Translations under genes and position numbers: made by a program | In this document: piece by piece, positions 32,582-41,283 of the stretch | Numbering within the stretch: the stretch's first letter is position 1 | How the letters are laid out: every line of letters begins with the position of its first letter | The notes under the pieces: generated by a model | Seen by the model: only the letters and a program-made list of their open reading frames with translations | Database searches by the model: none | What the model was told of the DNA's origin: nothing | Origin: Dactylosporangium siamense | Lineage (GTDB): Bacteria > Actinomycetota > Actinomycetes > Mycobacteriales > Micromonosporaceae | Direction: 5' to 3' | Length of the DNA stretch: 64,000 bases | Assembly (NCBI RefSeq): GCF_016862795.1 | Contig: NZ_BONQ01000050.1 | Location: 186,001-250,000 of the forward strand

Positions 32582-35298
32582 ACCTCTTCGGAAGGCGTCC
32601 CGCCGGACCCCTTGACTGGCCCGCGCTGCAGGATCTGCTGAAGGACGGCAAGTTCGCCGCCACCGTCGAGGCCCTGCGCGACCTCGACGAGGAGCAGCGG
32701 GCGGTGCTCGGCAAGGAGCTCGTCGCGCTGCGCCGCCAGGCCGACACCTGGTTCAACGAGAAGGTGGCCACCGCCTATGCGGTCGCCGCCGTCGGATGCG
32801 CATCCACGGCGGCCAAGGCCGTCACCGTGATCACCCGGCACGGCTGGCCCTGGTCGGTGCTCCAGTCGGCGCCGGTGCTGCGCGCCGCGGCCGACCGTGA
32901 CGTGCCCTGGCTCGGCGAGCTCGCCGACCGCTTGGCCGAACGGCTCCCGCGCGACGTCGTGTTCCACGCGTGGCGTTTCACCGCCGACCTGGTCCTCGCC
33001 GCGGGCGTGCCGGTGCCGACCGGCGAGCGGTTCGTCGACGGCTGGCTGCTGTCGCTGCAGGTGTCGCTGCGGGAAACGACGATGCTGGACGTGCTGCGGA
33101 CCAGCCCGTTCACCGACCTGCTACTGCCGCCGGCGTTCGAACGGGACGGGATCGCCGCGTCGATCAGCGTCTGGGACGCGCCGACCAGGACCTACGACTC
33201 GGGCCCCGGCATTCTCCTCGCGGTCGCGGCGCTGGTCGGCGAGGGCCGCTACCCGCGCGACAGCATGCTCGACCGTTGCCTCGACGCGCTGCTCGGCGGC
33301 CGCCCCAACGCGGTGTCGCATGGCTTCGTCCGCTTCCACGACGCCCTCGCCCCGACCGGCCCGGAGATCGCCGCGCGGACGATGATCTATCTGAAGCTGC
33401 TCACCGACGCCATGGGCTCGGTGGCGACGATGGCGCAGAAGGTGCTCAAGACCGCCGACGCCGACGGCGCCCTGGAGCTGGAGTCGCTGCTGGACGCGTC
33501 CCGCACCGTCCTCGGCCGCAGCGAGAAGGGCCTGGTCAAGGCGCAGCTGATCTGGCTGGAGAAGCTGGCGAAACGGCTGCCGGCCCGCGCCGCGGAGATC
33601 GCCGAGGTGGTCGCCGTCGCCACCGATCACCCCGACGTGCAGGCCCGGGACCGGGCGGCGGCGTTCCTGGCCAGGCACGGGTCCGCCCCGGATCCGCTGG
33701 GTGCCGCGCGGGACGTGGAGCCGGATCTGCTGCCCGGCCAGGTCGCCGCGGCCGACATGCCCGACCCGATCGGTTCGCCGGACGAGCTGGCCGAGGAGGT
33801 CGCCGCCCTCGGTCAGGCCGCCTGGAACATGGTGCCGGTCGAGCGGATCCTCGCCGCGCTGGTGCGCCTGCACGCCACCGACCCGCACTCGCTGCGGGCC
33901 GCGCTCGCACCGGTGATGCAGCGGGTCGACGGGCAGCTCGGCACCGACTGGTGGTCCTCCGAGGCGCACCGGTCGGCCGCGGCGTTGTTCACCGCCGCCC
34001 TGAACAAGGGATCCGGTCTGCCGTTCACACTCGCCGAGGCGACCCGCGTGCTGCGCGGCACCCCGGCGGACATCCGGGTCGGCAATCCGTACATGAAGCT
34101 GCACGGGGTGCTCATGACCCGGCTCGCCGAGGTCGTCGTGCGGCTGTCGACCGAGCCGGTGCCGGCGCTGGTGGCGACCCCGACGCAGGTCAACGGTCTG
34201 ATCGACCCGGCTGCCCTGGTCGAGCGGCTGGCCCGCGCCGAACGGGAGGGCTGGGAGCCGTGGCGGCGTGACCTGCGCCAGGCGCTCTACCGGCTGCCGC
34301 TCGACGTCGACGGCGACGCGCTGCGGCAGGCCCGCACGCTGCGGTCCGAGTCGGGCCGGATGCTGGTGGAGTGGCTGGAGGCCGGCGGCGCGGGCCGCCC
34401 AGAGGTCCGCGTGGTGCGCGTGCACCGCCAGAGCGCCGAACGCGGCAGACATCTCGAGTGGCTGCCGGAGTCCCGTTTCTACGGTGCGTCGGCGCCCGCC
34501 GTCGGGTCCGGCCTCGACCCCTATCACCTGACCGACCTGACCCCGCCGCCGGTCGTCAACGCCGACCTGGGCTCGCACGGCTGGGCCGCCCTGTGGCCGT
34601 CGGTGCTGCCGGCCCAGCGGGAGGTCGTCGCGGCGTGCCTGCTGCCGTTGATCGCCTCGGCCGCCGACCTCGACAACGCCCGCGGCGACGCGCGCCTGCT
34701 GCCGCTGCTCGCCGAGCTGACCGGCCCGGCCGGAGCGGCGACGTGCACCGCCGTCGCGTACGGTCTGGCCGCCGCCCAGGCCGATGAGCGCATCGCCGCC
34801 CTGGACGCGCTCATCGCGATCGGAGGGCTGGACGGCTTCGACGGCGGTGAGCTCGGCGCGCAGCTGGCCCGGCTGGCCGGCGCCAAGCTCGTCGTGCTGA
34901 GCCGGACCGTGTCCCAGCTCGAGGAGGCGGCCCGCATCGCGCCGGCGATGACCTGGCGGGTCGCGGCCGGCGCCTTGGCCGGGCTGCTGCCCGCCGAGCA
35001 CGCCGGCCGGGTGCCGGGACCCGCCACCGCGCGGTCCACCGCCACCGCGCGGTCCACCACCGCCGCGCGGTCCACCACCGCCGCGCGGTCCACCGCTGCC
35101 GGCCGGGCCGATACCGGGGGTCCGGTTCGGACCACCCCGCGCGGGCTGCCGGACCTGCTGACCCTCGCGTCCGCCGCCGCGGCGGCCTCTGGGTCGCGGG
35201 GTGAGGTGGCGGGGCTGGCCGAGCTGGCGGCCCGGACCGGCTCGACGAGACTGGTCGTCGAGGCCAGACGCCTCCACCGGACCCTGACCGCCGGTTGA
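32578..35298 (+). CDS. large helical protein paired with SWIM protein (DUF6493-like)
   Basis: A 906-aa protein, almost entirely alpha-helical with Ala/Leu-rich stretches that suggest HEAT-like repeats (FAATVEALRDLDEEQRAVLG, VVAVATDHPDVQARDRAAAF, LLPLLAELTGPAGAATCTAV). I believe it corresponds to the DUF6493 family that neighbours SWIM genes in Streptomyces, but this is from memory. GTG 32578 overlaps the SWIM stop by 4 bp. A repeated RSTxxA linker near residues 818-840 separates a final helical domain. Scaffold for the SWIM protein is the likeliest role (inference). Confidence 0.7.
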   Translation: MNLFGRRPAGPLDWPALQDLLKDGKFAATVEALRDLDEEQRAVLGKELVALRRQADTWFNEKVATAYAVAAVGCASTAAKAVTVITRHGWPWSVLQSAPVLRAAADRDVPWLGELADRLAERLPRDVVFHAWRFTADLVLAAGVPVPTGERFVDGWLLSLQVSLRETTMLDVLRTSPFTDLLLPPAFERDGIAASISVWDAPTRTYDSGPGILLAVAALVGEGRYPRDSMLDRCLDALLGGRPNAVSHGFVRFHDALAPTGPEIAARTMIYLKLLTDAMGSVATMAQKVLKTADADGALELESLLDASRTVLGRSEKGLVKAQLIWLEKLAKRLPARAAEIAEVVAVATDHPDVQARDRAAAFLARHGSAPDPLGAARDVEPDLLPGQVAAADMPDPIGSPDELAEEVAALGQAAWNMVPVERILAALVRLHATDPHSLRAALAPVMQRVDGQLGTDWWSSEAHRSAAALFTAALNKGSGLPFTLAEATRVLRGTPADIRVGNPYMKLHGVLMTRLAEVVVRLSTEPVPALVATPTQVNGLIDPAALVERLARAEREGWEPWRRDLRQALYRLPLDVDGDALRQARTLRSESGRMLVEWLEAGGAGRPEVRVVRVHRQSAERGRHLEWLPESRFYGASAPAVGSGLDPYHLTDLTPPPVVNADLGSHGWAALWPSVLPAQREVVAACLLPLIASAADLDNARGDARLLPLLAELTGPAGAATCTAVAYGLAAAQADERIAALDALIAIGGLDGFDGGELGAQLARLAGAKLVVLSRTVSQLEEAARIAPAMTWRVAAGALAGLLPAEHAGRVPGPATARSTATARSTTAARSTTAARSTAAGRADTGGPVRTTPRGLPDLLTLASAAAAASGSRGEVAGLAELAARTGSTRLVVEARRLHRTLTAG
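35026..35097 (+). repeat. four 18-bp tandem repeats inside a coding region
   Basis: ACCGCGCGGTCCACCGCC and three close variants run head to tail, encoding a flexible Ala/Arg/Ser/Thr linker near the end of the large SWIM-partner protein. In-frame unit gain or loss would only change linker length. Confidence 0.85.
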
Positions 35299-35314
35299 TC
35301 GCGAGCCGGCTTTT

Positions 35315-35480
35315 GTCAGGAGCCGGCTTCGTGAGGAGCCGGCTTGTCGGCGTTGGCTTTGTCAGGCGTTGGCTTTTGTCGGGCGTTGGCTTGTCAGGCG
35401 TTGGCTTGTCGGGCGTTGGCTTTTGTCGGGCGTTGGCGTTGTCAGAAGGACGCTTTGTCAGGCGGGCGCTTTGTCAGGCG
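35315..35480. repeat. eleven-unit degenerate array built on a stop codon
   Basis: Units of 14-17 bp, roughly GTCAGGCGTTGGCTTT, begin at 35315, 35331, 35345, 35361, 35378, 35393, 35408, 35425, 35441, 35457 and 35473. Read on the minus strand the unit is GCCAACGCCTGACAAA, whose first copy is the last codons and TGA of the phosphotransferase ending at 35474. The array fills the gap between two convergent genes. Direct repeats without spacers, so not CRISPR. Confidence 0.85.
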
Positions 35481-36442
35481 TTGGCGCGGCGGAGGCGCTC
35501 GGCGGCCTGGGCCCGCAGCGCGTCGCCGCACACCGGGGGCTGGCCGTGCAGGGCCTCCCAGCGGGCGTTGTGGGCCGCCGGCCACAAACTGGCCGCCCAC
35601 ACGACCTCCAGTTCCACGGCCGTGAACGCACGCCCCCGGACGGCCTGATAGGCCGACACGAACGCCTCGGAGCTCTCGACCGGCGCCAGCGTCGGCAGCC
35701 CGGCGCCCCTGGGGAACACTCCGCTCGCCGCTCCCACCAGGGCGGCCTCCGGTTGCCAGGCCAGGCTGTCCCAGTCGTGCACCGCCCACACCTGTGGGCC
35801 GCGCCAGCGCAGGTTCTGTGCCTCGAAGTCGGCGTGGCCCAGCACGCACGGCAGGCCGGCGCTCAGCAACCGCTCACGGGCCCGTCCGGCCGTGTCGACG
35901 ACATGCGCGGGCACGACGCGCTGGTCCCGGTCGTCGAGGAACCCGATCGCCGGCCACACCCCGGCACCGGGGTGGTCCCAGCGCACCCAGCGCGGATTCG
36001 GCAGCGGCGGCGCGACGCGCACATCGGCCAGTGCAGCCATCAGCCGGGCGAACACCTCCGCGTAGCGCACGGCCACGTCCGGTGTCTCCCCGGGCACGAT
36101 GTCGCCGCCCGGCCGGAACTCCTCGGCGTGCACGGCCAGGGAGCCGGCCCGGACCACCGGCGTGAGCGGCCGGGCACACGGAAATCCACGCTCGGCCAAC
36201 CGTGCCTGCGCCGCGACACAGGACGCGGCCCGGCCGTCGTCGGCGCGCGCCTTGACCACGACGTCCAGGCCCGAGGTCAACCGGAGAGCGAACACCGCCG
36301 AGATCTGTTCGAGCCCGAACAACATTTCGGCAGGCTCGGCACCGAGCTGGCTCAGACACCAACCCGGCAACCAGTCCGGCACACCGTCCAACGGCACGAC
36401 TCCTCGTTCGCACGGCCGTGCGAAACCCCTGATCGACGGCAC
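35474..36442 (-). CDS. aminoglycoside phosphotransferase-family kinase
   Basis: A 322-aa protein of the APH/choline-kinase fold. The catalytic loop VLGHADFEAQNL (HxDxxxxN form, about residue 206) and the metal-binding AVHDWDSLAW follow an ATP-lobe with LDVVVKARADD (Lys near 62). Substrate is unknown and resistance should not be assumed. Start GTG 36442 is tentative; GTG 36397 is possible. The last codons are part of a repeat array. Confidence 0.8.
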   Translation of the reverse strand: MPSIRGFARPCERGVVPLDGVPDWLPGWCLSQLGAEPAEMLFGLEQISAVFALRLTSGLDVVVKARADDGRAASCVAAQARLAERGFPCARPLTPVVRAGSLAVHAEEFRPGGDIVPGETPDVAVRYAEVFARLMAALADVRVAPPLPNPRWVRWDHPGAGVWPAIGFLDDRDQRVVPAHVVDTAGRARERLLSAGLPCVLGHADFEAQNLRWRGPQVWAVHDWDSLAWQPEAALVGAASGVFPRGAGLPTLAPVESSEAFVSAYQAVRGRAFTAVELEVVWAASLWPAAHNARWEALHGQPPVCGDALRAQAAERLRRANA

Positions 36443-36553
36443 CGGTGCCCTCGTGTCTCCGGTGCCGTCGTGCTGATTCCATCGTCGTGGAGGACCGGCC
36501 GGGGTGCCAGGACGTTGACCGGAATCTCATCGGAACTTGTCGTACCGGCGGCG

Positions 36554-36559
36554 TACGGT
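36554..36559 (+). promoter_or_regulatory. possible -10 box for the XRE-STAND gene
   Basis: TACGGT lies 35 bp before ATG 36595, giving a short leader that contains the GCGAGGA ribosome-binding site. No good -35 is seen. Confidence 0.35.
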
Positions 36560-36594
36560 TGTCCGGCAGGGGCAGCGCCGGCGCGAGGATGGCG

Positions 36595-39429
36595 ATGAGC
36601 GAGGTCGAAGGTTCGAGGGCGTTCGGGGCGCTCGTCCGTGCCCACCGGCGCCGGCTGGGGCTGACCCAGGAAGAGCTGGCCACGAAGGCCGGGCTGAGCG
36701 TCCGCAGCATCGTGAAGCTCGAAGGCGGCCGCATCGCGGTGCCGCGCCCGCCGACCGTGCGGCTGCTCGCGGACGTGTTCGGGCTGACCGGCACCGACGC
36801 CGACACCTTCCGGCGCTCCGCGGCCGGCGTGGACGCCGGGGAGGTGACCGCGGGAGATCCGGCGCCGGCCGCCGGGCGGGTGCCGGCGCAGCTGCCGCCT
36901 GACGTGTCGACGTTCACCGGACGGGCGGTGCAGCTGGCCGCCCTCGACGCGATGGCCGCCGAGGCCGCCGACCAGCCGACGGCGGTGTTCGTCGCGGTGG
37001 TCACCGGGCCGGCCGGGGCCGGCAAGACCGCGCTCGCGGTCCGGTGGGCGCATCACGTCCGGGACCGGTTCCCCGGCGGCCAGCTGTATGTCAATCTCCG
37101 CGGGCACGACCCGGCCCAGCCGATGGCCACCACCGAGGCGCTCGGCCGGTTCCTGGCCGCGCTCGGGGTCGCCCCGCCGGACGTGCCCGTCGACGCGGAC
37201 GAGCGGGCCGCCCGGTTCCGCACCGAGATCGCCGACCGGCGGGTCCTGCTGCTGCTGGACAACGCGTCGTCGGCCGAGCAGGTCCGGCCGCTGCTGCCCG
37301 GCACCGGCTCGTGCACGGCGCTGGTCACCAGCCGGGACACGCTGCCGGGGCTCGTCGCCGTCGACGGTGCGCACCGGGTCGAGGTCGACCTGCTGCCGCC
37401 CGGCGACGCGGGCGCCCTGCTGCGGCGGCTGATCGGGGCGCGGGCCCGCGCCGAGCCCGGCGCCGTGACCACCCTCGCCGAGCAGTGCGCTCGGCTGCCG
37501 CTGGCGTTGCGGGTCGCCGCCGAGCTGGTGGTCGCCCGGTCCGGCGCCACCCTGGCCGACCTCGTCGCGGAGCTGGACGACCAGCGGCAGCGGCTGGCCC
37601 TGCTCGCCGCCGGTGACGACCCGCGGGCGTCGGTGTCGGCGGTGCTGTCGTGGTCGGTCCGGCACCTGCCGCCCGCCGCGGCCCGCACGTTCGGGCTGCT
37701 CGGCCTGCACCCCGGCGCCGACTTCGACGCGCACTCGATCGCCAGCCTGACCGGCGACACCCCGGCGCAGGCCCGCGCGGTGCTGGACCAGCTCGCCCGG
37801 GCGCACCTCGTGCACCGGACCGCCCCGGGCCGTTACGGCATGCACGACCTGTTGCGCGCGTACGCCGCCGAACACACCCAACGCCCGACCGATGCCCCCC
37901 GCAGCCGTCTGTACGACTACTACCTGACCACAGCGGCGGCCGCCACCGACCTGCTGTTCCCCACCGACTCCACCCGCCGGCCACAGCCGCCACGGAGCGA
38001 GGACGCCCCGCCGCCGGCTCGCGGCGGAGTGCGCCCGTCGATGGCCCCACCAGGTGCCGCGCTGTCGGATCGGGATGGTGGCGGGCTGTTTGACGGGGAC
38101 GGGGACGGGGACGATGGCGCCGCGCTTCGGGCGGGTGTCGCATTGTCAGCTGGGGACGGTGGCATCGCTGTTGGAGCGGGCGGCGCGCTGTCGGGTGGGG
38201 ATGGTGGCGCTGGGTCGCTGGATGGGGGCGGTGGCGCCGTGTTTGGGGCGGACGTTGGGCTGTCGGGTGAGGACGGTGGCTTCCCGCTTCGGGCGGACGC
38301 CGCGTCGTCGGGCGGTGGCGATGGTGCTGGGCTTCGGGCGGGTGCCGGGTCGTTGGATGGCGGCGTCGGGCTTCGGGCGGGTGGTGGGTTGCTGGATGGG
38401 GACCGAGGCTCTGCGGATGGGGACCGACCCTTCGCGGTTGCGGTGGGCAGCCCGTCTCCGGTGCTGGTCGACGCGGCGGCGGCACACAGGTGGCTGGACG
38501 GTGAGCGGGTGGCGCTGCTCGCGATCGTTGCCGAGACCGCCACCGGTGGCTGGCCCGGCCACGCGGTGCGGCTGTCGGCGATCCTGCTGCGGTATCTCGC
38601 CGCTGGGCAGCCCGCTGATGCCGTCGCCGTGCACGGGCACGGCCTCGACGCCGCCCTCGGTCTCGGTGACCGGGGTGGGGAGGCCGACACGCGGACCGCG
38701 CTCGGTGCCGCGCTGCTGCGGCTGGGACGGCCCGAGCCCGCCGCCGGGCACCTCGAGCGGGCGGTGGCGCTGCACGGCGAGCTCGGCAACCTGGCAGGTG
38801 AGGCCCGCGCGACCATCAACCTGGGCTTGGCCGCGGCGGACCTGCATCGGCTTCCGTCGGCGGCCGGCTGCTTCGAGGCAGCGGCGCGGCTGTATCGACG
38901 GGGCGGTGATCGGGTCGGTGAGGCCAGGGCCCTCAACAACCTCGGACTCGTCGAGGAGCGGATGGGCCGCTACGGTCCGGCCGGCGAGCACCACCGGCGG
39001 GCGCTCATCCTGTATCGCGAGGCTGGCAGCCTGCTCGGCGAGGCGAGCGCCCTGACGGACCTGGGCATCGTCGAGCACCGGCTCGGGCGGCACGAGGAGG
39101 CGGCTGAGCAGCACCGGCGGGCCCTTGCACTGTTCCTCGACGGGCATGATCGGATCGGCGAGGCGTGGGCGCGCAACGGCCTCGGCGAGGCGGCACGGTC
39201 GCTCGGTGACCCGGCCGGCGCGCTCACCCACCACGCGGCCGCTCTTGCCGCAGCGACGGTCGCCGACGCCCGCGACCAGCAGGCCCGCGCGCACCGGGGC
39301 CTCGGCGACGCTCACGCGGCACTGCATGACCTGGCCCGCGCCGGGGTGCACCACGAGCAGGCGATCGCCCTGTACGCGGCACTCGGCATGCCGGAGGCCG
39401 ACGACCTCCGCGCGGCGATCCCGACATAG
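36595..39429 (+). CDS. XRE-NB-ARC-TPR STAND regulator
   Basis: A 944-aa protein. An XRE helix-turn-helix (LTQEELATKAGLSVRSIVKL, about residues 23-42), NB-ARC ATPase with P-loop GPAGAGKT (near 140), winged-helix part and a TPR arm (GDRVGEARALNNLGLVEERM and similar repeats, about 640-930) are in order. A ~137-residue Gly/Asp-rich low-complexity insert (481-618) separates winged helix and TPR arm. Regulators of this layout (AfsR/SARP-like relatives) sense a signal through the TPR arm. ATG 36595 chosen for GCGAGGA upstream. Target unknown. Confidence 0.85.
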   Translation: MSEVEGSRAFGALVRAHRRRLGLTQEELATKAGLSVRSIVKLEGGRIAVPRPPTVRLLADVFGLTGTDADTFRRSAAGVDAGEVTAGDPAPAAGRVPAQLPPDVSTFTGRAVQLAALDAMAAEAADQPTAVFVAVVTGPAGAGKTALAVRWAHHVRDRFPGGQLYVNLRGHDPAQPMATTEALGRFLAALGVAPPDVPVDADERAARFRTEIADRRVLLLLDNASSAEQVRPLLPGTGSCTALVTSRDTLPGLVAVDGAHRVEVDLLPPGDAGALLRRLIGARARAEPGAVTTLAEQCARLPLALRVAAELVVARSGATLADLVAELDDQRQRLALLAAGDDPRASVSAVLSWSVRHLPPAAARTFGLLGLHPGADFDAHSIASLTGDTPAQARAVLDQLARAHLVHRTAPGRYGMHDLLRAYAAEHTQRPTDAPRSRLYDYYLTTAAAATDLLFPTDSTRRPQPPRSEDAPPPARGGVRPSMAPPGAALSDRDGGGLFDGDGDGDDGAALRAGVALSAGDGGIAVGAGGALSGGDGGAGSLDGGGGAVFGADVGLSGEDGGFPLRADAASSGGGDGAGLRAGAGSLDGGVGLRAGGGLLDGDRGSADGDRPFAVAVGSPSPVLVDAAAAHRWLDGERVALLAIVAETATGGWPGHAVRLSAILLRYLAAGQPADAVAVHGHGLDAALGLGDRGGEADTRTALGAALLRLGRPEPAAGHLERAVALHGELGNLAGEARATINLGLAAADLHRLPSAAGCFEAAARLYRRGGDRVGEARALNNLGLVEERMGRYGPAGEHHRRALILYREAGSLLGEASALTDLGIVEHRLGRHEEAAEQHRRALALFLDGHDRIGEAWARNGLGEAARSLGDPAGALTHHAAALAAATVADARDQQARAHRGLGDAHAALHDLARAGVHHEQAIALYAALGMPEADDLRAAIPT
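38040..38450 (+). repeat. G-rich degenerate repeat insert within the STAND gene
   Basis: Loosely repeated runs such as GGGTGGGGATGGTGGCGCTG and GTCGCTGGATGGGGGCGGTG encode a Gly/Asp/Ala-rich stretch. Base composition on this strand is strongly G over C, unlike the flanking coding sequence, which suggests expansion of a simple repeat in frame. Confidence 0.7.
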
Positions 39430-39801
39430 GAGGCTGCCGGTTCCCCGCGACCAGGGGCCGGGACCCGACATAGGAGGCGGCCGAGTTTACGACCGGGGGC
39501 CAGACCGAATGCCGGAAGCTGGCCACCTGCGCGCGAACCGACGTAGGAGGCTGCCGAGTTTCGTGCCGGGGGAGGCGGACCGTATGCCGGAGGCCGCGAC
39601 CAGGGGCCGGGACTCGACGTAGGAGGCTGCCGGTTTCCTGCGGGGGAGGCGGACCATACGAAGGAGGCCGCGCCCGTCTGCCGGAGGTCGACGACCTGCA
39701 CCCGGCGGACCCGACGGAGGAGCGTGCCGGGTTCCCTACGGGGGAGGCGAACCGAATCCCGAACGCCGACGACCCGGGGACCCGACGTAGGAGCGTGCCA
39801 G
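39388..39801 (+). repeat. six decayed copies of a gene's 3' end
   Basis: The STAND gene ends ATGCCGGAGGCCGACGACCT...CCGACATAGGAGGCTGCCGG. Copies of the second motif begin at 39421 (with the stop TAG), 39465, 39538, 39614, 39711 and 39782. Copies of the first begin at 39388, 39509, 39584, about 39680 and 39756. The 573-bp gap to the MarR gene is thus mostly duplicated gene end; no gene is supported in it. Confidence 0.8.
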
Positions 39802-39894
39802 GTCCCGCTGGTGGGGCGGACCGTCGAGTGCGCACAGGCGTCGACCCAACCTGGCAGCGGAAGGACGACCAGCCCGCGGTGGGCCACCATCGAA

Positions 39895-39910
39895 TCCTAG
39901 CATCCTAGGA
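39895..39910. repeat. 16-bp CTAG-containing palindrome
   Basis: TCCTAGCATCCTAGGA is a perfect 6-bp inverted repeat around CATC, with two CTAG tetramers that are rare in such GC-rich DNA. It sits between convergent genes and may be a short transcription barrier or a protein site. Confidence 0.4.
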
Positions 39911-40002
39911 CGGCAAAGGCGACGCGCCTGACGACACACCCAGTGCTGACGCCGGTGCCGCGCCGAAGCGCCGGCCAGGTGCGGATCAGTGCCAGGTGCG
40001 GA

Positions 40003-40419
40003 TCAGTGCCGGGTGAGGTGCCGGCCGAGGGTTTCCAGGGCGGCCAGGACCTCCGTCAGGTCGGCCGGCCGGTGCTCGCCGAGCGCGCCGGCGACCGCGG
40101 CTGTGATGTCGACGGCGGCGACCTCGCGCTGGCGGGCGGTGGGCTCGGGGTTGCGGTGCAGCAGCTGGCGGCGCCGGTCGGCCGGGTCCGGGCCGGCGAG
40201 GACCGAGCCGACCGACCGCAGCCGGGCCACGGCGTTGGAGACCGCGCTCTGTGGCAGGCCCGTCCGCACGGCGACCTCGCCGACCGTGGTGCCGGGGTGG
40301 TCGTAGACGTCGCTCATGACGATCACGACGGTCCGCTCGCCGCCGCCGGCCGAGGGCAGTGCCTGTTCGCCGATCTTCATGAGCGTGCGGCCGAGCAGCA
40401 TCAGTTCCACGGGACCCAT
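40003..40419 (-). CDS. MarR-family transcriptional regulator
   Basis: A 138-aa winged-helix regulator: TTVGEVAVRTGLPQSAVSNA is the recognition region, followed by VARLRSVGSVLAGPDPADRR, the wing with the DxRR-like motif of MarR. I chose ATG 40419 because TACGGT is 7 nt upstream on this strand. It is divergent from a hydrolase gene and shares a 28-bp palindrome with it, the classic MarR arrangement for control of both genes. Confidence 0.85.
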   Translation of the reverse strand: MGPVELMLLGRTLMKIGEQALPSAGGGERTVVIVMSDVYDHPGTTVGEVAVRTGLPQSAVSNAVARLRSVGSVLAGPDPADRRRQLLHRNPEPTARQREVAAVDITAAVAGALGEHRPADLTEVLAALETLGRHLTRH

Positions 40420-40426
40420 GTGAGCC

Positions 40427-40432
40427 ACCGTA
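40427..40432 (-). promoter_or_regulatory. -10 box for the leaderless MarR gene
   Basis: TACGGT on the minus strand precedes ATG 40419 by 7 nt and abuts the palindrome at 40433. Confidence 0.5.
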
Positions 40433-40460
40433 CATCATTCTTGATGCATCAGAAATGATG
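40433..40460. promoter_or_regulatory. 28-bp MarR operator
   Basis: Arms CATCATTCTTGATG and CATCAGAAATGATG match at 12 of 14 positions, with a perfect TGATGCATCA core. It lies exactly between the -10 boxes of the divergent MarR and hydrolase genes, so a bound dimer would block both. Confidence 0.7.
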
Positions 40461-40463
40461 GGT

Positions 40464-40469
40464 TAGCGT
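40464..40469 (+). promoter_or_regulatory. -10 box for the leaderless hydrolase gene
   Basis: TAGCGT precedes ATG 40477 by 7 nt and starts 4 bp after the MarR palindrome. Confidence 0.5.
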
Positions 40470-40476
40470 GAGCGGC

Positions 40477-41283
40477 ATGCAGACACAGGCGAGCGGCGCA
40501 CACATCCACTACGACGTCACGGGGACCGGGCCGGTCCTGCTCATCTCGCAGAGCGGTGAGGGCGACGCCGACCGCACCGTGGACCTCGTCGGTCGGCTCG
40601 CCGACCGGTTCACCGTCGTCACGTATGACCGGCGCGGACTGTCCCGCAGCCGCCCCGACGACCCGTCAGCCCCGGTGTCGATCCGGCTGCACGCCGATGA
40701 CGCGGCCGCCGTCCTGCGCCAGGTCACCGACGGGCCGGCGCTGATGCTCGGGCTGAGCCTCGGCGCCGCGATCGGGCTGCACCTGCTGGTCGAGCATCCC
40801 GGCAGCGTCGGCACGTTGATCGCGCACGAACCGATCGCGCTGCGGTTCCTGGCTCCGGCTGCCGAGACCACCGCCCGCGACAAGCTGGCGTCGGTGCGCC
40901 TGGCGCATCAGCGGCACGGCTGGCGCGCGGCCGCCGCACAGGTCGCCGCTGTGCTCGGCATCAACCCGCACGACCAGGACACCGAGCCCGGCATCACCGC
41001 GTTCCCGTTCACGGAGGCGCGCGCCGCCAACTTCGAGTACTTCCTTTCCAACGACCTGGGCGCCGTCCTCGCCGACACCCTCACCCTGGCCGACCTTCCC
41101 GCCGACGCGCACATCCTGCCCGCGGTCGGCCGGACCAGCCCGCACGACGGTTTCGACTACCTCGCCGCGCTGGCCCTCGCCGGGCGCCGCCGCGTCGAGG
41201 CGCACCAGTTTCCGGGCGGCCACAACGGCAACCTCACCCACCCGCAGGCGTTCGCCCGGCGCGTGCACGAACTCGTCAGTTGA
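40477..41283 (+). CDS. alpha/beta hydrolase under MarR control
   Basis: A 268-aa alpha/beta hydrolase. YDRRGLSRS, the nucleophile elbow GLSLG (Ser near residue 92) and a C-terminal His in FPGGHNGNL are visible. It opens MQTQASGAHIHYDVTGTGPV, a typical first strand. ATG 40477 follows the leaderless promoter. The linked MarR regulator suggests induction by a small aromatic or oxidant, possibly its substrate (inference). Its 3' end overlaps the convergent hemerythrin gene by 8 bp. Confidence 0.87.
   Translation: MQTQASGAHIHYDVTGTGPVLLISQSGEGDADRTVDLVGRLADRFTVVTYDRRGLSRSRPDDPSAPVSIRLHADDAAAVLRQVTDGPALMLGLSLGAAIGLHLLVEHPGSVGTLIAHEPIALRFLAPAAETTARDKLASVRLAHQRHGWRAAAAQVAAVLGINPHDQDTEPGITAFPFTEARAANFEYFLSNDLGAVLADTLTLADLPADAHILPAVGRTSPHDGFDYLAALALAGRRRVEAHQFPGGHNGNLTHPQAFARRVHELVS

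Noticed and set aside
35315-35480. Possible CRISPR array
   Set aside because: Units are 14-17 bp with no spacers, vary in length and contain a gene stop codon; no cas genes are present.
35474-36442. Calling the phosphotransferases (also 57231-58154) antibiotic-resistance genes
   Set aside because: The APH fold covers many substrates and neither sequence nor context shows an antibiotic.
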